In this document: piece after piece, positions 35,126 through 43,449 of the stretch
Position numbering within the stretch: the first letter of the stretch is position 1
How the letters are laid out: each line of letters opens with the position of its first letter
NCBI RefSeq assembly: GCF_947498805.1
Contig: NZ_CANMLT010000009.1
Span: 96,876 to 160,875 of the forward strand
Direction of reading: 5' to 3'
Length of the DNA: 64,000 nt
DNA from: an uncultured Tenacibaculum sp.
GTDB taxonomy: Bacteria; Bacteroidota; Bacteroidia; Flavobacteriales; Flavobacteriaceae
Translations under genes and position numbers: made by a program
Notes under the pieces: generated by a model
What the model was told of the DNA's origin: nothing
The model's database searches: none
Seen by the model: only the letters and a program-made list of their open reading frames with translations

Positions 35126-35155
35126 CAAATTTAACCCTTTTTTTTAATTTACAAA
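35126..35155 (-). promoter_or_regulatory. Promoter of rpmE2 (TTTG-N18-TAAATTTG)
   Basis: On the minus strand TTTG (35155-35152) is followed after 18 nt by TAAATTTG (35133-35126), a full match to the Bacteroidota -33/-7 pattern. Transcription would begin near 35120, leaving about 100 nt of 5' UTR before the L31 ATG. Confidence 0.7.
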
Positions 35156-35216
35156 CAAATAATTTGCTTTAATTTGTAGGACTGGAAAACTAAAACACGA
35201 AAATAACATTTCATCT

Positions 35217-36257
35217 ATGCGTATTTATAAATATTTAGCTTTAGGAATTGCTTCATTCATCATAACTTCTTGCAGCGAAACGAATTACAAATTTAAACTA
35301 AACACAACAAAAAAAACATCGTTAGGTAAAAAAGCCGCTATAAAGTTTGAGCAATTAGATGGTAATACCATCGATTCCTTGCATCTATATGTAGACGGAA
35401 AACGAGTAAATAAAAACGAAACTAGTCTAACTATAAATACTAGTGATTTTGGAGTAGGAAAGCACCTTGTTACTGCATTGGCTTTTTATCCAGGAAAATC
35501 TAAAAAAGTAAATAATACTATTGAGGTTTTAGCAACCAATCCTCCAAAAGTATATTCTTATAAAATTATAAACACCTATCCGCACGATAAAAAAGCATAT
35601 ACGCAAGGTTTAGAATATAAAGATGGTGTTTTATATGAAACTACAGGTAAGAGAGGGAGATCAACCCTTAGAAAAGTAGATATAAAAACAGGAGAAGTTC
35701 TTCAAAAAATTGATTTAAATAAAAAGTATTTTGGAGAGGGAATGACTATTTTTAACAACAAAATCTTCTGGTTAACATGGCAAGCTCGAAAAGGTTTTAT
35801 TTATGACCTTGAGTCTTTTAAAGAATTAGGATCTTTCGATTACAACAATAGTAATGAAGGTTGGGGACTAACTCATAACAATACCGAACTTATTAAATCT
35901 GATGGAACAAATAAAATTTGGTTCCTTAATCCAAAGAATCAAACAGAAAAAAGAAGCATACAAGTATATACCAATAAATACCCTATTGATAATTTAAACG
36001 AAATTGAACTTATTGATGGAAAAATTTATGCAAATAAATGGCAACAAAACTCAATTGTTATCATCAATCCTAATACTGGCGAGGTAGATGGTGTAGCTGA
36101 CTTAAATGGTTTAAGAGACATTGTTAGCAAAGACCAAACTTTAGAGCCTCAGGACGATGTTTTAAATGGTATTGCATATGATGCTGAAAACAAACGTTTA
36201 TTTGTTACAGGGAAACACTGGGGAAAACTTTTTGAAATTGAATTAATTGAAAAATAA
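35217..36257 (+). CDS. Glutaminyl-peptide cyclotransferase (plant/bacterial type), lipoprotein
   Basis: A 346-residue protein with a lipoprotein signal (FIITSC, lipobox at Cys 19), a short beta domain (about 25-115) and the five-bladed propeller of the plant-type glutamine cyclotransferase: AYTQGLEYKDGVLYETTG, GEGMTIFNNKIFWLTW, WGLTHNNTELIKSDGT and LNGIAYDAENKRLFVTGKHW. It turns N-terminal Gln into pyroglutamate, a common end of exported proteins in this phylum. The gene starts with ATG 31 nt after nothing clear on the minus side; the next gene, another lipoprotein, begins 30 nt downstream and is likely co-transcribed. Confidence 0.9.
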   Translation: MRIYKYLALGIASFIITSCSETNYKFKLNTTKKTSLGKKAAIKFEQLDGNTIDSLHLYVDGKRVNKNETSLTINTSDFGVGKHLVTALAFYPGKSKKVNNTIEVLATNPPKVYSYKIINTYPHDKKAYTQGLEYKDGVLYETTGKRGRSTLRKVDIKTGEVLQKIDLNKKYFGEGMTIFNNKIFWLTWQARKGFIYDLESFKELGSFDYNNSNEGWGLTHNNTELIKSDGTNKIWFLNPKNQTEKRSIQVYTNKYPIDNLNEIELIDGKIYANKWQQNSIVIINPNTGEVDGVADLNGLRDIVSKDQTLEPQDDVLNGIAYDAENKRLFVTGKHWGKLFEIELIEK

Positions 36258-36287
36258 TATATTCGTTACAAATTAGTTATAAACTCT

Positions 36288-37796
36288 ATGAGATTTTTGT
36301 ATTCCCTTCTAGCTATTACTATTATCATTATTATAAGCTCTTTAAGCTCTTGTAGAAAAGATTTTTCTACAGTTCCTAGTTTTGGTAAACTTCAATTTTC
36401 TAAAGACACTGTTTTCTTAGATACAATTTTTACAAATATTGGGTCCGCTACCTATAACTTAAAAGTATATAATAGAAGTAGTAAAGCTATTACAATACCA
36501 GAAATCAAACTTAAAAATGGAGTTAGTTCAAACTACCGATTAAATGTTGATGGAGTTCCTGGTAAAGAATTTCAAAATGTTGATATTTTAGCTAAAGACA
36601 GTATTTTTATTTTTGTTGAGACTACGATCGATTTTAATAATGTACCCGATCCTTTGTATACCGATCAAATATTGTTTGACAACGGGGAAAATGAACAAGA
36701 TGTAGATTTAGTAACTCTTGTACAGGATGCTAATTTTATTTTTCCTTCTAAAAATAGTATGGGAATTGAAACCCTAGTTATTGATGGAAAACAAACCGAA
36801 ATTCAAGGACGATTTTTAACGGATAGTGAATTAACTTTTACAGATGAAAAACCTTATGTGATTTATGGTTATGTTGCTGTTCCTTCCGATAAAACCTTAA
36901 CGATAGAGGCTGGTGCAAAAATTCATTTCCATAGAAACTCAGGATTAATCATAGATAAAAAAGCAACTTTAAAAGCAAACGGAACTTTAGATAATAAAAT
37001 TACTTTTGAGGGAGATCGATTGGAGCATAGCTTTAGCAATATTCCAGGACAATGGGGTACTATTTGGATGCGCGCTGGAAGTGATAATTCTGAATTGAAT
37101 CATGCCATTATTAAAAATGGAATTATTGGAGTTCTTGTTGATAGTATTGGTTCAAACACCAATCCTACGTTAAGTATCAAAAATACAGAAATCTACAACA
37201 ATTCCTCTTATGGTATCTTAGGTCGTCAGGCGAATATTTTAGGCGAAAACTTAGTTATTGGAAATACAGGTCAAGCTTCTCTTGCAGCAACTATTGGAGG
37301 TACATATAATTTTACACATTGTACTTTTGCTAACTACTGGGTAAATAGTTTTAGAGATCTACCTGCTGTTGTTGTGAACAATCATTTCACCTATACCAAT
37401 TCTGCTAACCAAGAGATCACTGAAACTAGAGATTTACATGCCGCTAATTTTATCAACTGTATTATAGAAGGTAATAACAATGTTGAGTTTGTTCTTGATA
37501 AAGTTGATGGAAGTAGTTTTAATTATATGATTGAAAATTCCATGATTCAATTTGAAGATCCGAACAATACTTTTGCCAATAATAACGAGTTAGATTTTAA
37601 CGATGCTTCTCATTACCAAAATATAATTTTAAACGGAACTCCTAATTTTAGGGATGTTAACAAAAACGATTTTATTATTGGAACTGAAAGTGACGCTATT
37701 AACAAAGCAAAAGCCACATCAATTTCTTTAGATATTCTAGGAACAAATAGAAGCATCAACCCAGATCTTGGTGCATATCAACACATTACGTTTTAA
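36288..37796 (+). CDS. Beta-helix lipoprotein, unknown
   Basis: A 502-residue protein with signal MRFLYSLLAITIIIIIS and lipobox SLSSC. An N-terminal immunoglobulin-like beta domain (about 30-150, KLQFSKDTVFLDTIFTNIGSAT) precedes a right-handed parallel beta-helix (about 165-480) of short turns rich in Asn, Gly and Ile such as GAKIHFHRNSGLIIDKKATL and GLADAHF-like repeats. The family is widespread in Flavobacteriaceae, with no catalytic residues evident; surface display or adhesion is inferred. Next to glutamine cyclotransferase on the same strand. It is the last plus-strand gene before the long intergenic region. Confidence 0.75.
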   Translation: MRFLYSLLAITIIIIISSLSSCRKDFSTVPSFGKLQFSKDTVFLDTIFTNIGSATYNLKVYNRSSKAITIPEIKLKNGVSSNYRLNVDGVPGKEFQNVDILAKDSIFIFVETTIDFNNVPDPLYTDQILFDNGENEQDVDLVTLVQDANFIFPSKNSMGIETLVIDGKQTEIQGRFLTDSELTFTDEKPYVIYGYVAVPSDKTLTIEAGAKIHFHRNSGLIIDKKATLKANGTLDNKITFEGDRLEHSFSNIPGQWGTIWMRAGSDNSELNHAIIKNGIIGVLVDSIGSNTNPTLSIKNTEIYNNSSYGILGRQANILGENLVIGNTGQASLAATIGGTYNFTHCTFANYWVNSFRDLPAVVVNNHFTYTNSANQEITETRDLHAANFINCIIEGNNNVEFVLDKVDGSSFNYMIENSMIQFEDPNNTFANNNELDFNDASHYQNIILNGTPNFRDVNKNDFIIGTESDAINKAKATSISLDILGTNRSINPDLGAYQHITF

Positions 37797-37880
37797 TCAC
37801 TCATTTGTTTTTTGTAACCATTCATCTAAAGAACTAAACCATTTACCGAATAATAACCTTAACCAACGTACTTAAATTAT

Positions 37881-37975
37881 ACTTTTATAATAAATAAATT
37901 TCATTGTTATAATTTATAAGTTTGGTTAGTTTTTTAAAAGAGTTATTTATGTGTGAGAATGTAAATAACTCTTTT
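37881..37975 (+). ncRNA. Candidate small RNA unit A (promoter plus hairpin)
   Basis: A promoter-like block (ACTTTTATAATAAATAAATT up to a TAAGTTTG -7 box at 37917-37924) is followed 11 nt later by a hairpin AAAAGAGTTATTTA (37936-37949), 12-nt loop, TAAATAACTCTTTT (37962-37975), a perfect 14-bp stem ending in T4. A transcript from here would be about 50 nt. The block ATAAGTTTGGTTAGTTT recurs at unit B. No ORF is present. Confidence 0.5.
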
Positions 37976-38115
37976 CTATTTCTATCAACTCTTCTTCTAT
38001 CAAATGCCATTCATCGATTGAAACATATCAATCATCTAAACTTCAAATATTAGACACCACACCTTGTATATCTTTACTATATAATTGAGTAATTCATGAT
38101 TATTATATAGGGTAG

Positions 38116-38158
38116 AAAGAGCTATTCATTGTTTTTAAAATCAATGTATAGCTCTTTT
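38116..38158 (+). ncRNA. Candidate small RNA hairpin C (middle unit)
   Basis: AAAGAGCTATTCATTG (38116-38131), a 10-nt loop, CAATGTATAGCTCTTTT (38142-38158): a 15-bp stem with one bulge. It shares the AAAGAG...CTCTTTT frame of units A and B, but the TAAGTTTGGTTAG promoter block is missing; a weaker TATATAGGG lies just upstream. It may be a terminator, a hairpin of the same RNA class or a degenerate copy. Confidence 0.4.
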
Positions 38159-38316
38159 ATTTTATCTAACTCAATAACAAACCTTTACTACACTTACTTT
38201 TCTTTAATGCACCACGTAATTAAATTATAAAACAGTTTGTCATTATTATCATGCTATTCATCAAAGCAAAACAACCAATAATCGAATTCAAACATCATTT
38301 ACAACCAATAAACTAT

Positions 38317-38419
38317 ACTTTTAAAGTAAATAAGTTTTTCATTGATATAATAAGTTATAAGTTTGGTTAGTTTGAAAAGGGTTGTTTATTGATCATTATA
38401 AGATCTTAACAGCTCTTTT
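38317..38419 (+). ncRNA. Candidate small RNA unit B (promoter plus hairpin)
   Basis: ACTTTTAAAGTAAATAAGTT, then ATTGATATAA and TAAGTTTGGTTAGTTT (-7 box 38358-38365), 9 nt later AAAAGGGTTGTT (38375-38386), loop, AACAGCTCTTTT (38408-38419), a 12-bp stem with two G:U pairs and a T tract. It repeats unit A in the same order and spacing with about 70 percent identity in the promoter block but a different loop. Confidence 0.5.
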
Positions 38420-38450
38420 CTTTTGTTTTACTAATATTGTAAGTACCTTT

Positions 38451-39473
38451 TTATATACTCTCTCCTATCACTTCCCTAATTCTTGAAACAAAAAGCTCTT
38501 TCTTATCTATTTGTAATGCTAAAATCTGCGCCTTTTTTGTAAAACCGTAAAAACTATTGAACCTAATTTCTTCTTTAAAATGAATAAGTATATTGTGACC
38601 TCCTGCTCTTCCTATAGGAGAAAAAAACTTAATTGGAGAATTCTCTGGAATTTCTTTTGTACTCATTTCAATAGCATCAATTTTAGCAAATGGAATAACT
38701 CCATTTGCAAGAATACCAAATTTTAAATGCAATTCTTCTTTTTCTTTATCAATTACAATTGGTCTTTTTGCAAGAGAACGTAATGTAGCTATAATTTGCA
38801 ACGCCGTATATCCACTTAAAATTGCCAGAACAAAAGACCCTCCTACATTTCCTTGTTTCATCATAGAATGGGTCACAAACATCTCTATAACAACAACTAA
38901 TAAAAAGCCTAATATAACACTAGTAGCCATACCATCTTTATGGTAACTAAATTGATTTCCTTGTAACTCTTTCTTTTTCCAATTAAAAAGCCCATAATAA
39001 ACCATAGCTATCTCAGAGGCAAAAATGCCAGCAATTTTTGATGGCAATATTTCACGACATGCATCATTAATTACGTCAAAAAAATCTAATGATTGATTTC
39101 TTGTTGCTTTTATCCTTTTAAGCACTACTCTAGCCTTTATAGCTACAAAGACTATTAAACCAATTTCTACTATTGGTATTAAAAATACTTTTATTGTACT
39201 TAAAAGTTGTTGATTATCTTTTGGAAGCACCAAACTAGCAACTACAACCCCAATCATAATAGCCGAAAAAACGGTCTTATTGGAAATTGCTTTTTTTCTA
39301 ATCAATAAAAAATATACTAAGGGTATGGTAATTAAAAAGTCAATTACTACAAATGAAGAAATCTCAGGTATAAAAAAAGATGATTTTATCAGCATAACAA
39401 GAGATAAAATCATCAATATTGGAATTCCAAAAACTACTAAATTACTTCTTAAATTAATTGTATTCTGCATCAC
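38451..39473 (-). CDS. Polytopic membrane protein with PH-like C-terminal domain, unknown
   Basis: Not recognised. A 340-residue protein: hydrophobic helices at about 10-28, 35-53, 64-82, 90-108, 148-168, 182-200 and 208-224, then a beta-rich domain (about 235-335) with EELHLKFGILANGVIPFAKIDAIEMS, which resembles the bacterial PH domain of membrane proteins. No catalytic residues. It ends 31 nt from the putative small RNA unit B and begins 68 nt downstream of the amidohydrolase gene's stop on the same strand. The role is not inferable from its neighbours. Confidence 0.6.
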   Translation of the reverse strand: MMQNTINLRSNLVVFGIPILMILSLVMLIKSSFFIPEISSFVVIDFLITIPLVYFLLIRKKAISNKTVFSAIMIGVVVASLVLPKDNQQLLSTIKVFLIPIVEIGLIVFVAIKARVVLKRIKATRNQSLDFFDVINDACREILPSKIAGIFASEIAMVYYGLFNWKKKELQGNQFSYHKDGMATSVILGFLLVVVIEMFVTHSMMKQGNVGGSFVLAILSGYTALQIIATLRSLAKRPIVIDKEKEELHLKFGILANGVIPFAKIDAIEMSTKEIPENSPIKFFSPIGRAGGHNILIHFKEEIRFNSFYGFTKKAQILALQIDKKELFVSRIREVIGESI

Positions 39474-39541
39474 AATTAGGTTTTTAATTAGTTCTAATTA
39501 TTAGTAGCTTGAAAGTATGTTTTGTTACATATTAATTCTTA

Positions 39542-40825
39542 TTATTTTTCTTTGTAAACCACACCATTTTTCATCACAAAAACAATGTTTTCCATTGTAT
39601 TTATTTTCTGTGTAGGATCCTCATTTACTGCAATAATATCCGCAAAAAAACCTTTATCCACTTGCCCAATTTCATTTTCCATTTCTAAAATTTTTGCATT
39701 AGTAATTGTTGCAGATTGAATTGCTTCAATTGCTGGCATACCTGCTTCTACCATATAGGCAAATTCCTTTCCATTTATCCCATGTTCAAATACTCCTGCA
39801 TCGGTACCAAAAGCAATACCAACTCCTTTTTTATAGGCTCTTGCAAATGTTCCTTGAATTTGCGGTCCAACAGCCAATGCCTTTGGAACTACTATTTCTG
39901 GATAAAACCCTTTTACTTTTGCTTTTTCTGCAACCTCTTTTCCTGCGGTAATTGTTGGAACAAGATAGGCATCATGCTTTTTCATTAATTCTATCGTCTT
40001 ATCGCTCATGTAAGTTCCATGTTCAATTGTTTTCACACCTCCTAAGATGGCACGTTGCATTCCTTCATCTCCATGCGCATGTGCTGCTACATGCATTCCA
40101 TAATCTTTTGCGGTTTCACAAATCGCCTTAATTTCTTCTAACGTAAACTGAGGATTATCTCCACTTTTGGCAACACTTAACACTCCTCCAGTAGCAGTAA
40201 TTTTAATACAATCTGCTCCGTTTTTATATCGTTGACGTACCGCTTTTTTTGCTTCCTCTACACTATTCACAACTCCTTCTTTAGGTCCTGGATTACCTAC
40301 TAATCTTCTACTACTTCCATTCGTTGGATCAGCATGCCCTCCAGTAGTTGCCAGAGATTTCCCTGCTGTAAATACACGAGGTCCAGGTATTTTTCCAGCA
40401 TTAATGGCTTTTCTAATAGAAATATTTACACCCGTTCCTCCTAAATCTCTCACTGTTGTAAATCCATTCAATAAGGTTATTTTAGCAAATCCTACAGCGT
40501 TAAAGGCTCTATCTGCCTCATTTAAAATATATTTCTCTAATCTTGTTTTTGGACTATGTTCACTCTCAATATGTACGTGCATATCAATCAATCCTGGCAT
40601 AACAACCTTATCTTTTAAATCAATAACCGTTATTCCTTTTGCCCTTGGTGTAATATATCCACTAAGTACATTCATTATTTTATTTCCTTTGACAGCAATG
40701 GTTTGCTTTTCTTTAACTATTCCCTTTTTGGTATCAACTAGTTTTCCGCAGTGAATATATGTTGTTTGTGAAAAGCCAGAGAATGTAATACATGTTATGA
40801 CTAATAATAGAAGGAGTTTTTTCAT
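39542..40825 (-). CDS. Secreted amidohydrolase (imidazolonepropionase/prolidase-like)
   Basis: A 427-residue protein with a signal peptide (KKLLLLLVITCITFSGFSQ) and the amidohydrolase fold. Metal ligands: HVH in PGLIDMHVHIES, a carbamylated Lys in GADCIKITATGG, His in HVAAHAHGDEG, His in TIEHGTYM and the catalytic Asp in AFGTDAGV. This subgroup hydrolyses small Xaa-Pro dipeptides, imidazolones or related cyclic amides; which one cannot be decided from sequence. Export to the periplasm is unusual outside Bacteroidota and Xanthomonas-type members. Monocistronic appearance; upstream 200 bp hold no other gene. Confidence 0.87.
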   Translation of the reverse strand: MKKLLLLLVITCITFSGFSQTTYIHCGKLVDTKKGIVKEKQTIAVKGNKIMNVLSGYITPRAKGITVIDLKDKVVMPGLIDMHVHIESEHSPKTRLEKYILNEADRAFNAVGFAKITLLNGFTTVRDLGGTGVNISIRKAINAGKIPGPRVFTAGKSLATTGGHADPTNGSSRRLVGNPGPKEGVVNSVEEAKKAVRQRYKNGADCIKITATGGVLSVAKSGDNPQFTLEEIKAICETAKDYGMHVAAHAHGDEGMQRAILGGVKTIEHGTYMSDKTIELMKKHDAYLVPTITAGKEVAEKAKVKGFYPEIVVPKALAVGPQIQGTFARAYKKGVGIAFGTDAGVFEHGINGKEFAYMVEAGMPAIEAIQSATITNAKILEMENEIGQVDKGFFADIIAVNEDPTQKINTMENIVFVMKNGVVYKEK

Positions 40826-40952
40826 GAGTTTTGTTTCTTTAGTGTTAGTTTTTATAAAAACCTGCGTGTTTATATAATATTTAGGGGAATATTCTTGATA
40901 AATGTAAGAATTTTTAAGTAGTTTGTCTTTTTAATTTCTTATTGCTTACAGG

Positions 40953-40971
40953 AAATTTCTGCAAGAAATTT
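40953..40971. promoter_or_regulatory. Inverted repeat upstream of the SDR operon
   Basis: AAATTTCT-GCA-AGAAATTT, a perfect 8-bp inverted repeat with a 3-nt spacer, 68 nt before the TTG start of the SDR gene. It lacks a T tract, so an operator is likelier than a terminator; no regulator gene is adjacent. Confidence 0.35.
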
Positions 40972-41038
40972 GATATAGAAACCTTGGTCTATACAACTAC
41001 TATAAGGAATTAAAATTCAACCTATTAAATTTATTCAT

Positions 41039-41719
41039 TTGAAACATATAGTAATTACAGGAACAAGCAGAGGTATTGGTTTTGAGTTAGCACAGCAATA
41101 CGCCAATGAAGGTCATAAAGTATTAGCTTTATCTAGAAACACCAAACCATTAGATACAGTAAATCATAAAAACATCACTACAATTTCTGTAGACTTATCT
41201 TCAGAAGTAGATATTAATAAAGCAGTTGTCTTTGTAAAAAAGGAATGGAGTAAAGTTGATATCCTAATTAACAATGCTGGAAAATTGGTAAACAAACCTT
41301 TCGAACAATTAACTACTCAGGATTTTGAAGAGGTGTATAAAGTAAATGTTTTTGCAGTTGCTGCATTAACTAGAAGCTTACTTCCTTTTATGGATAAAGG
41401 CAGTCATGTTGTTACCGTAAGTAGTATGGGAGGAATTCAAGGAAGCATGAAATTTCCTGGTTTAGCTGCCTACAGTTCTGCTAAAGGTGCTGTAATTACC
41501 TTATCTGAACTTTTGGCTGAAGAATATAAAGAACAACAAATCGCTTTTAATGTACTAGCCTTAGGGGCTGTTCAAACGGAAATGTTAGAAGAAGCTTTCC
41601 CTGGATATGTCGCTCCATTATCTGCTAAAGAAATGGCTAGTTATATTTTTGATTTTGCTCTAAATGGCAACAAATATTATAACGGAAAAGTATTACAAGT
41701 ATCTAGTTCAACTCCTTAA
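41039..41719 (+). CDS. SDR-family oxidoreductase
   Basis: A 226-residue classical short-chain dehydrogenase: cofactor motif TGTSRGIGFELA (residues 7-18), NNAGKL, and an intact catalytic set Ser in VVTVSSMGG and YSSAKG (YxxxK). A basic residue after the Gly-rich loop hints at NADP preference. In contrast to the kynurenine-operon SDR it should be a working oxidoreductase, substrate unknown. The start is TTG, as no in-frame ATG precedes the conserved KHIVITG strand. It is first of a four-gene plus-strand run (SprT, mannose-1-P guanylyltransferase, Tet-like GTPase) with very short gaps to SprT (3 nt). Confidence 0.85.
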   Translation: MKHIVITGTSRGIGFELAQQYANEGHKVLALSRNTKPLDTVNHKNITTISVDLSSEVDINKAVVFVKKEWSKVDILINNAGKLVNKPFEQLTTQDFEEVYKVNVFAVAALTRSLLPFMDKGSHVVTVSSMGGIQGSMKFPGLAAYSSAKGAVITLSELLAEEYKEQQIAFNVLALGAVQTEMLEEAFPGYVAPLSAKEMASYIFDFALNGNKYYNGKVLQVSSSTP

Positions 41720-41722
41720 ATC

Positions 41723-42322
41723 TTGAAAGAAACACTTCTAAAATACATTCCTGCGAATGCAATCCCATTGGTTGAATATTTAATCAACAAGCATAAGGTA
41801 CATTTAAAGATTGTAAATCAACGACAAACTAAACATGGTGATTTTCGTCGTTTACCAAATGGAAAAATGCAAATAACGGTAAACAACAATTTAAATCCGT
41901 ATCAGTTTTTATTAACCTTAATTCATGAGATTGCACATCATGTAACTTATCAAAAATTTGGTAGGGTTCAACCACATGGCGTCGAATGGAAAACTATTTT
42001 TAAACATTTAATGTTACCCTTTCTTCGCCCTGAAATTTACCCTAAAGAAATGTTACCCTATTTGGCAAATCATTTCAAAAATCCAAAAGCAAGTACTGAT
42101 GCCGATCCTAAATTATCATTAGTATTACGTGGAGGAATCGCAGAAAACGGAAAGAGTTTTATCTTTGAGATTCCTAATGGAAGTATTTTTGAGTTTAAAA
42201 ATACATTATATAAAAAAGGAAGTATTAGAAGAACACGTTATGAATGTTTAAATTTAGACAATAAACGTGTGTATCTTTTTAATCAAAATGCAGAAGTGGT
42301 ATTAATCCCTTCAAACAAATAA
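41723..42322 (+). CDS. SprT-like zinc metallopeptidase domain protein
   Basis: A 199-residue protein with HEIAHH in LTLIHEIAHHVTYQK, the zinc-metallopeptidase HExxH motif, within a SprT-like domain (about 50-110; the following HGVEWKTIFKHLM provides the next helix). Eukaryotic Spartan and bacterial SprT relatives act on DNA-protein crosslinks or remain uncharacterised; this short bacterial form has no zinc ribbon in its C-terminus, where a beta-rich stretch is seen. Start TTG, 3 nt after the SDR stop, so translation is coupled. The actual role here is unknown. Confidence 0.85.
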   Translation: MKETLLKYIPANAIPLVEYLINKHKVHLKIVNQRQTKHGDFRRLPNGKMQITVNNNLNPYQFLLTLIHEIAHHVTYQKFGRVQPHGVEWKTIFKHLMLPFLRPEIYPKEMLPYLANHFKNPKASTDADPKLSLVLRGGIAENGKSFIFEIPNGSIFEFKNTLYKKGSIRRTRYECLNLDNKRVYLFNQNAEVVLIPSNK

Positions 42323-42360
42323 TAAGATTCCTATTCAATTAGGTTTTACAATATAGTTTT

Positions 42361-43422
42361 ATGAATAACAACTATTACGCAGTAATAATGGCAGGTGGTG
42401 TTGGTTCACGATTTTGGCCTGTAAGTACCGAAGAATTCCCAAAGCAGTTTCATGATATGTTAGGTACGGGAGAATCTTTAATACAAGGTACTTTTAATAG
42501 AATAACAGAATTAATTCCTTCTGAAAACATTCTAATTGCAACGAATAAGCGTTATGAAGATTTGGTTTTAAAACAACTTCCAAAAACTTCACAGCAACAA
42601 CTATTGTTAGAGCCTGCAATGCGTAATACTGCACCTTGTATTTTATATGCTACTCTAAAGATATATCAGCAAAATCCAGAAGCAGTTATGTTAGTAGCCC
42701 CTTCTGATCATTGGATTGAAAATGAAACTGAATTTATTGAGAATATAAAAACATCATTTGATGCTTGTGGGCAACAAGATATTTTAATGACTTTAGGAAT
42801 CCAACCGAATTCTCCAAATACTGGATATGGTTATATTCAATTTGAAAATAATTCTTCAGAAATTAAAAAAGTAAAAAACTTTACAGAAAAACCAGATTTA
42901 GCAACAGCTAAACAGTTTATTGAAAGTGGTGATTATTTGTGGAATGCAGGAATTTTTGTTTGGTCAGTTAAGAGTATTCTAAACGCTTTTAAAGTCTATT
43001 TACCTGAAATGGTTGATATTTTAGATGATGGAACAAATGTATATAATACTGATTTCGAAGATGATTTTATACGCAGTAATTATGAAAAATGTGAAAATAT
43101 TTCTATTGATTATGGAATCATGGAACGATCGAATAACGTGCATGTATTACCTGTAAATTTTGGTTGGAATGATCTAGGAACTTGGGGTTCTTTGTACAAT
43201 AAGCTCGAAAAAGATAATCAACAAAATGCTACTGTGGGCGCAAATACTTTATTTAGAGATGCCCAAGGAAACATGGTAAGTACTTTAAATGGAAAAAAAG
43301 TTATTGTTCAAGGACTTAATGATTTTATCATTGTTGAAAAGGATGATGTTATTCTTATTTGTCCACGTAAAGATGAACAAGATATCAAGCAGATTAGCGC
43401 TGCCGCTAAAGAGCAACTTTAG
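42361..43422 (+). CDS. manC: Mannose-1-phosphate guanylyltransferase
   Basis: A 353-residue nucleotidyltransferase that makes GDP-mannose from mannose 1-phosphate and GTP. The signature GGVGSRFWPVSTEEFPKQF (residues 12-30) is the GTP-binding pyrophosphorylase motif; LLLEPAMRNTAPCI, VAPSDHWI, FTEKPD and FGWNDLGTWGSLY are further family motifs. Short single-domain form, lacking the phosphomannose-isomerase domain of AlgA-type enzymes. GDP-mannose feeds capsule, O-antigen or glycosylation. Third gene in the SDR-SprT run, 38 nt after SprT; the symbol is by function. Confidence 0.92.
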   Translation: MNNNYYAVIMAGGVGSRFWPVSTEEFPKQFHDMLGTGESLIQGTFNRITELIPSENILIATNKRYEDLVLKQLPKTSQQQLLLEPAMRNTAPCILYATLKIYQQNPEAVMLVAPSDHWIENETEFIENIKTSFDACGQQDILMTLGIQPNSPNTGYGYIQFENNSSEIKKVKNFTEKPDLATAKQFIESGDYLWNAGIFVWSVKSILNAFKVYLPEMVDILDDGTNVYNTDFEDDFIRSNYEKCENISIDYGIMERSNNVHVLPVNFGWNDLGTWGSLYNKLEKDNQQNATVGANTLFRDAQGNMVSTLNGKKVIVQGLNDFIIVEKDDVILICPRKDEQDIKQISAAAKEQL

Positions 43423-43449
43423 TTTTTCTTTTATTTAGTAGGAATATTT

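Noticed and set aside
36288-37796. Polysaccharide lyase or pectinase function for the beta-helix lipoprotein
   Set aside because: The fold resembles such enzymes but no catalytic acidic or basic set is visible.
39706-39988. Two overlapping plus-strand ORFs of 81 and 90 aa
   Set aside because: Both are shadows of the amidohydrolase gene, with Leu/Cys-rich translations that look random.
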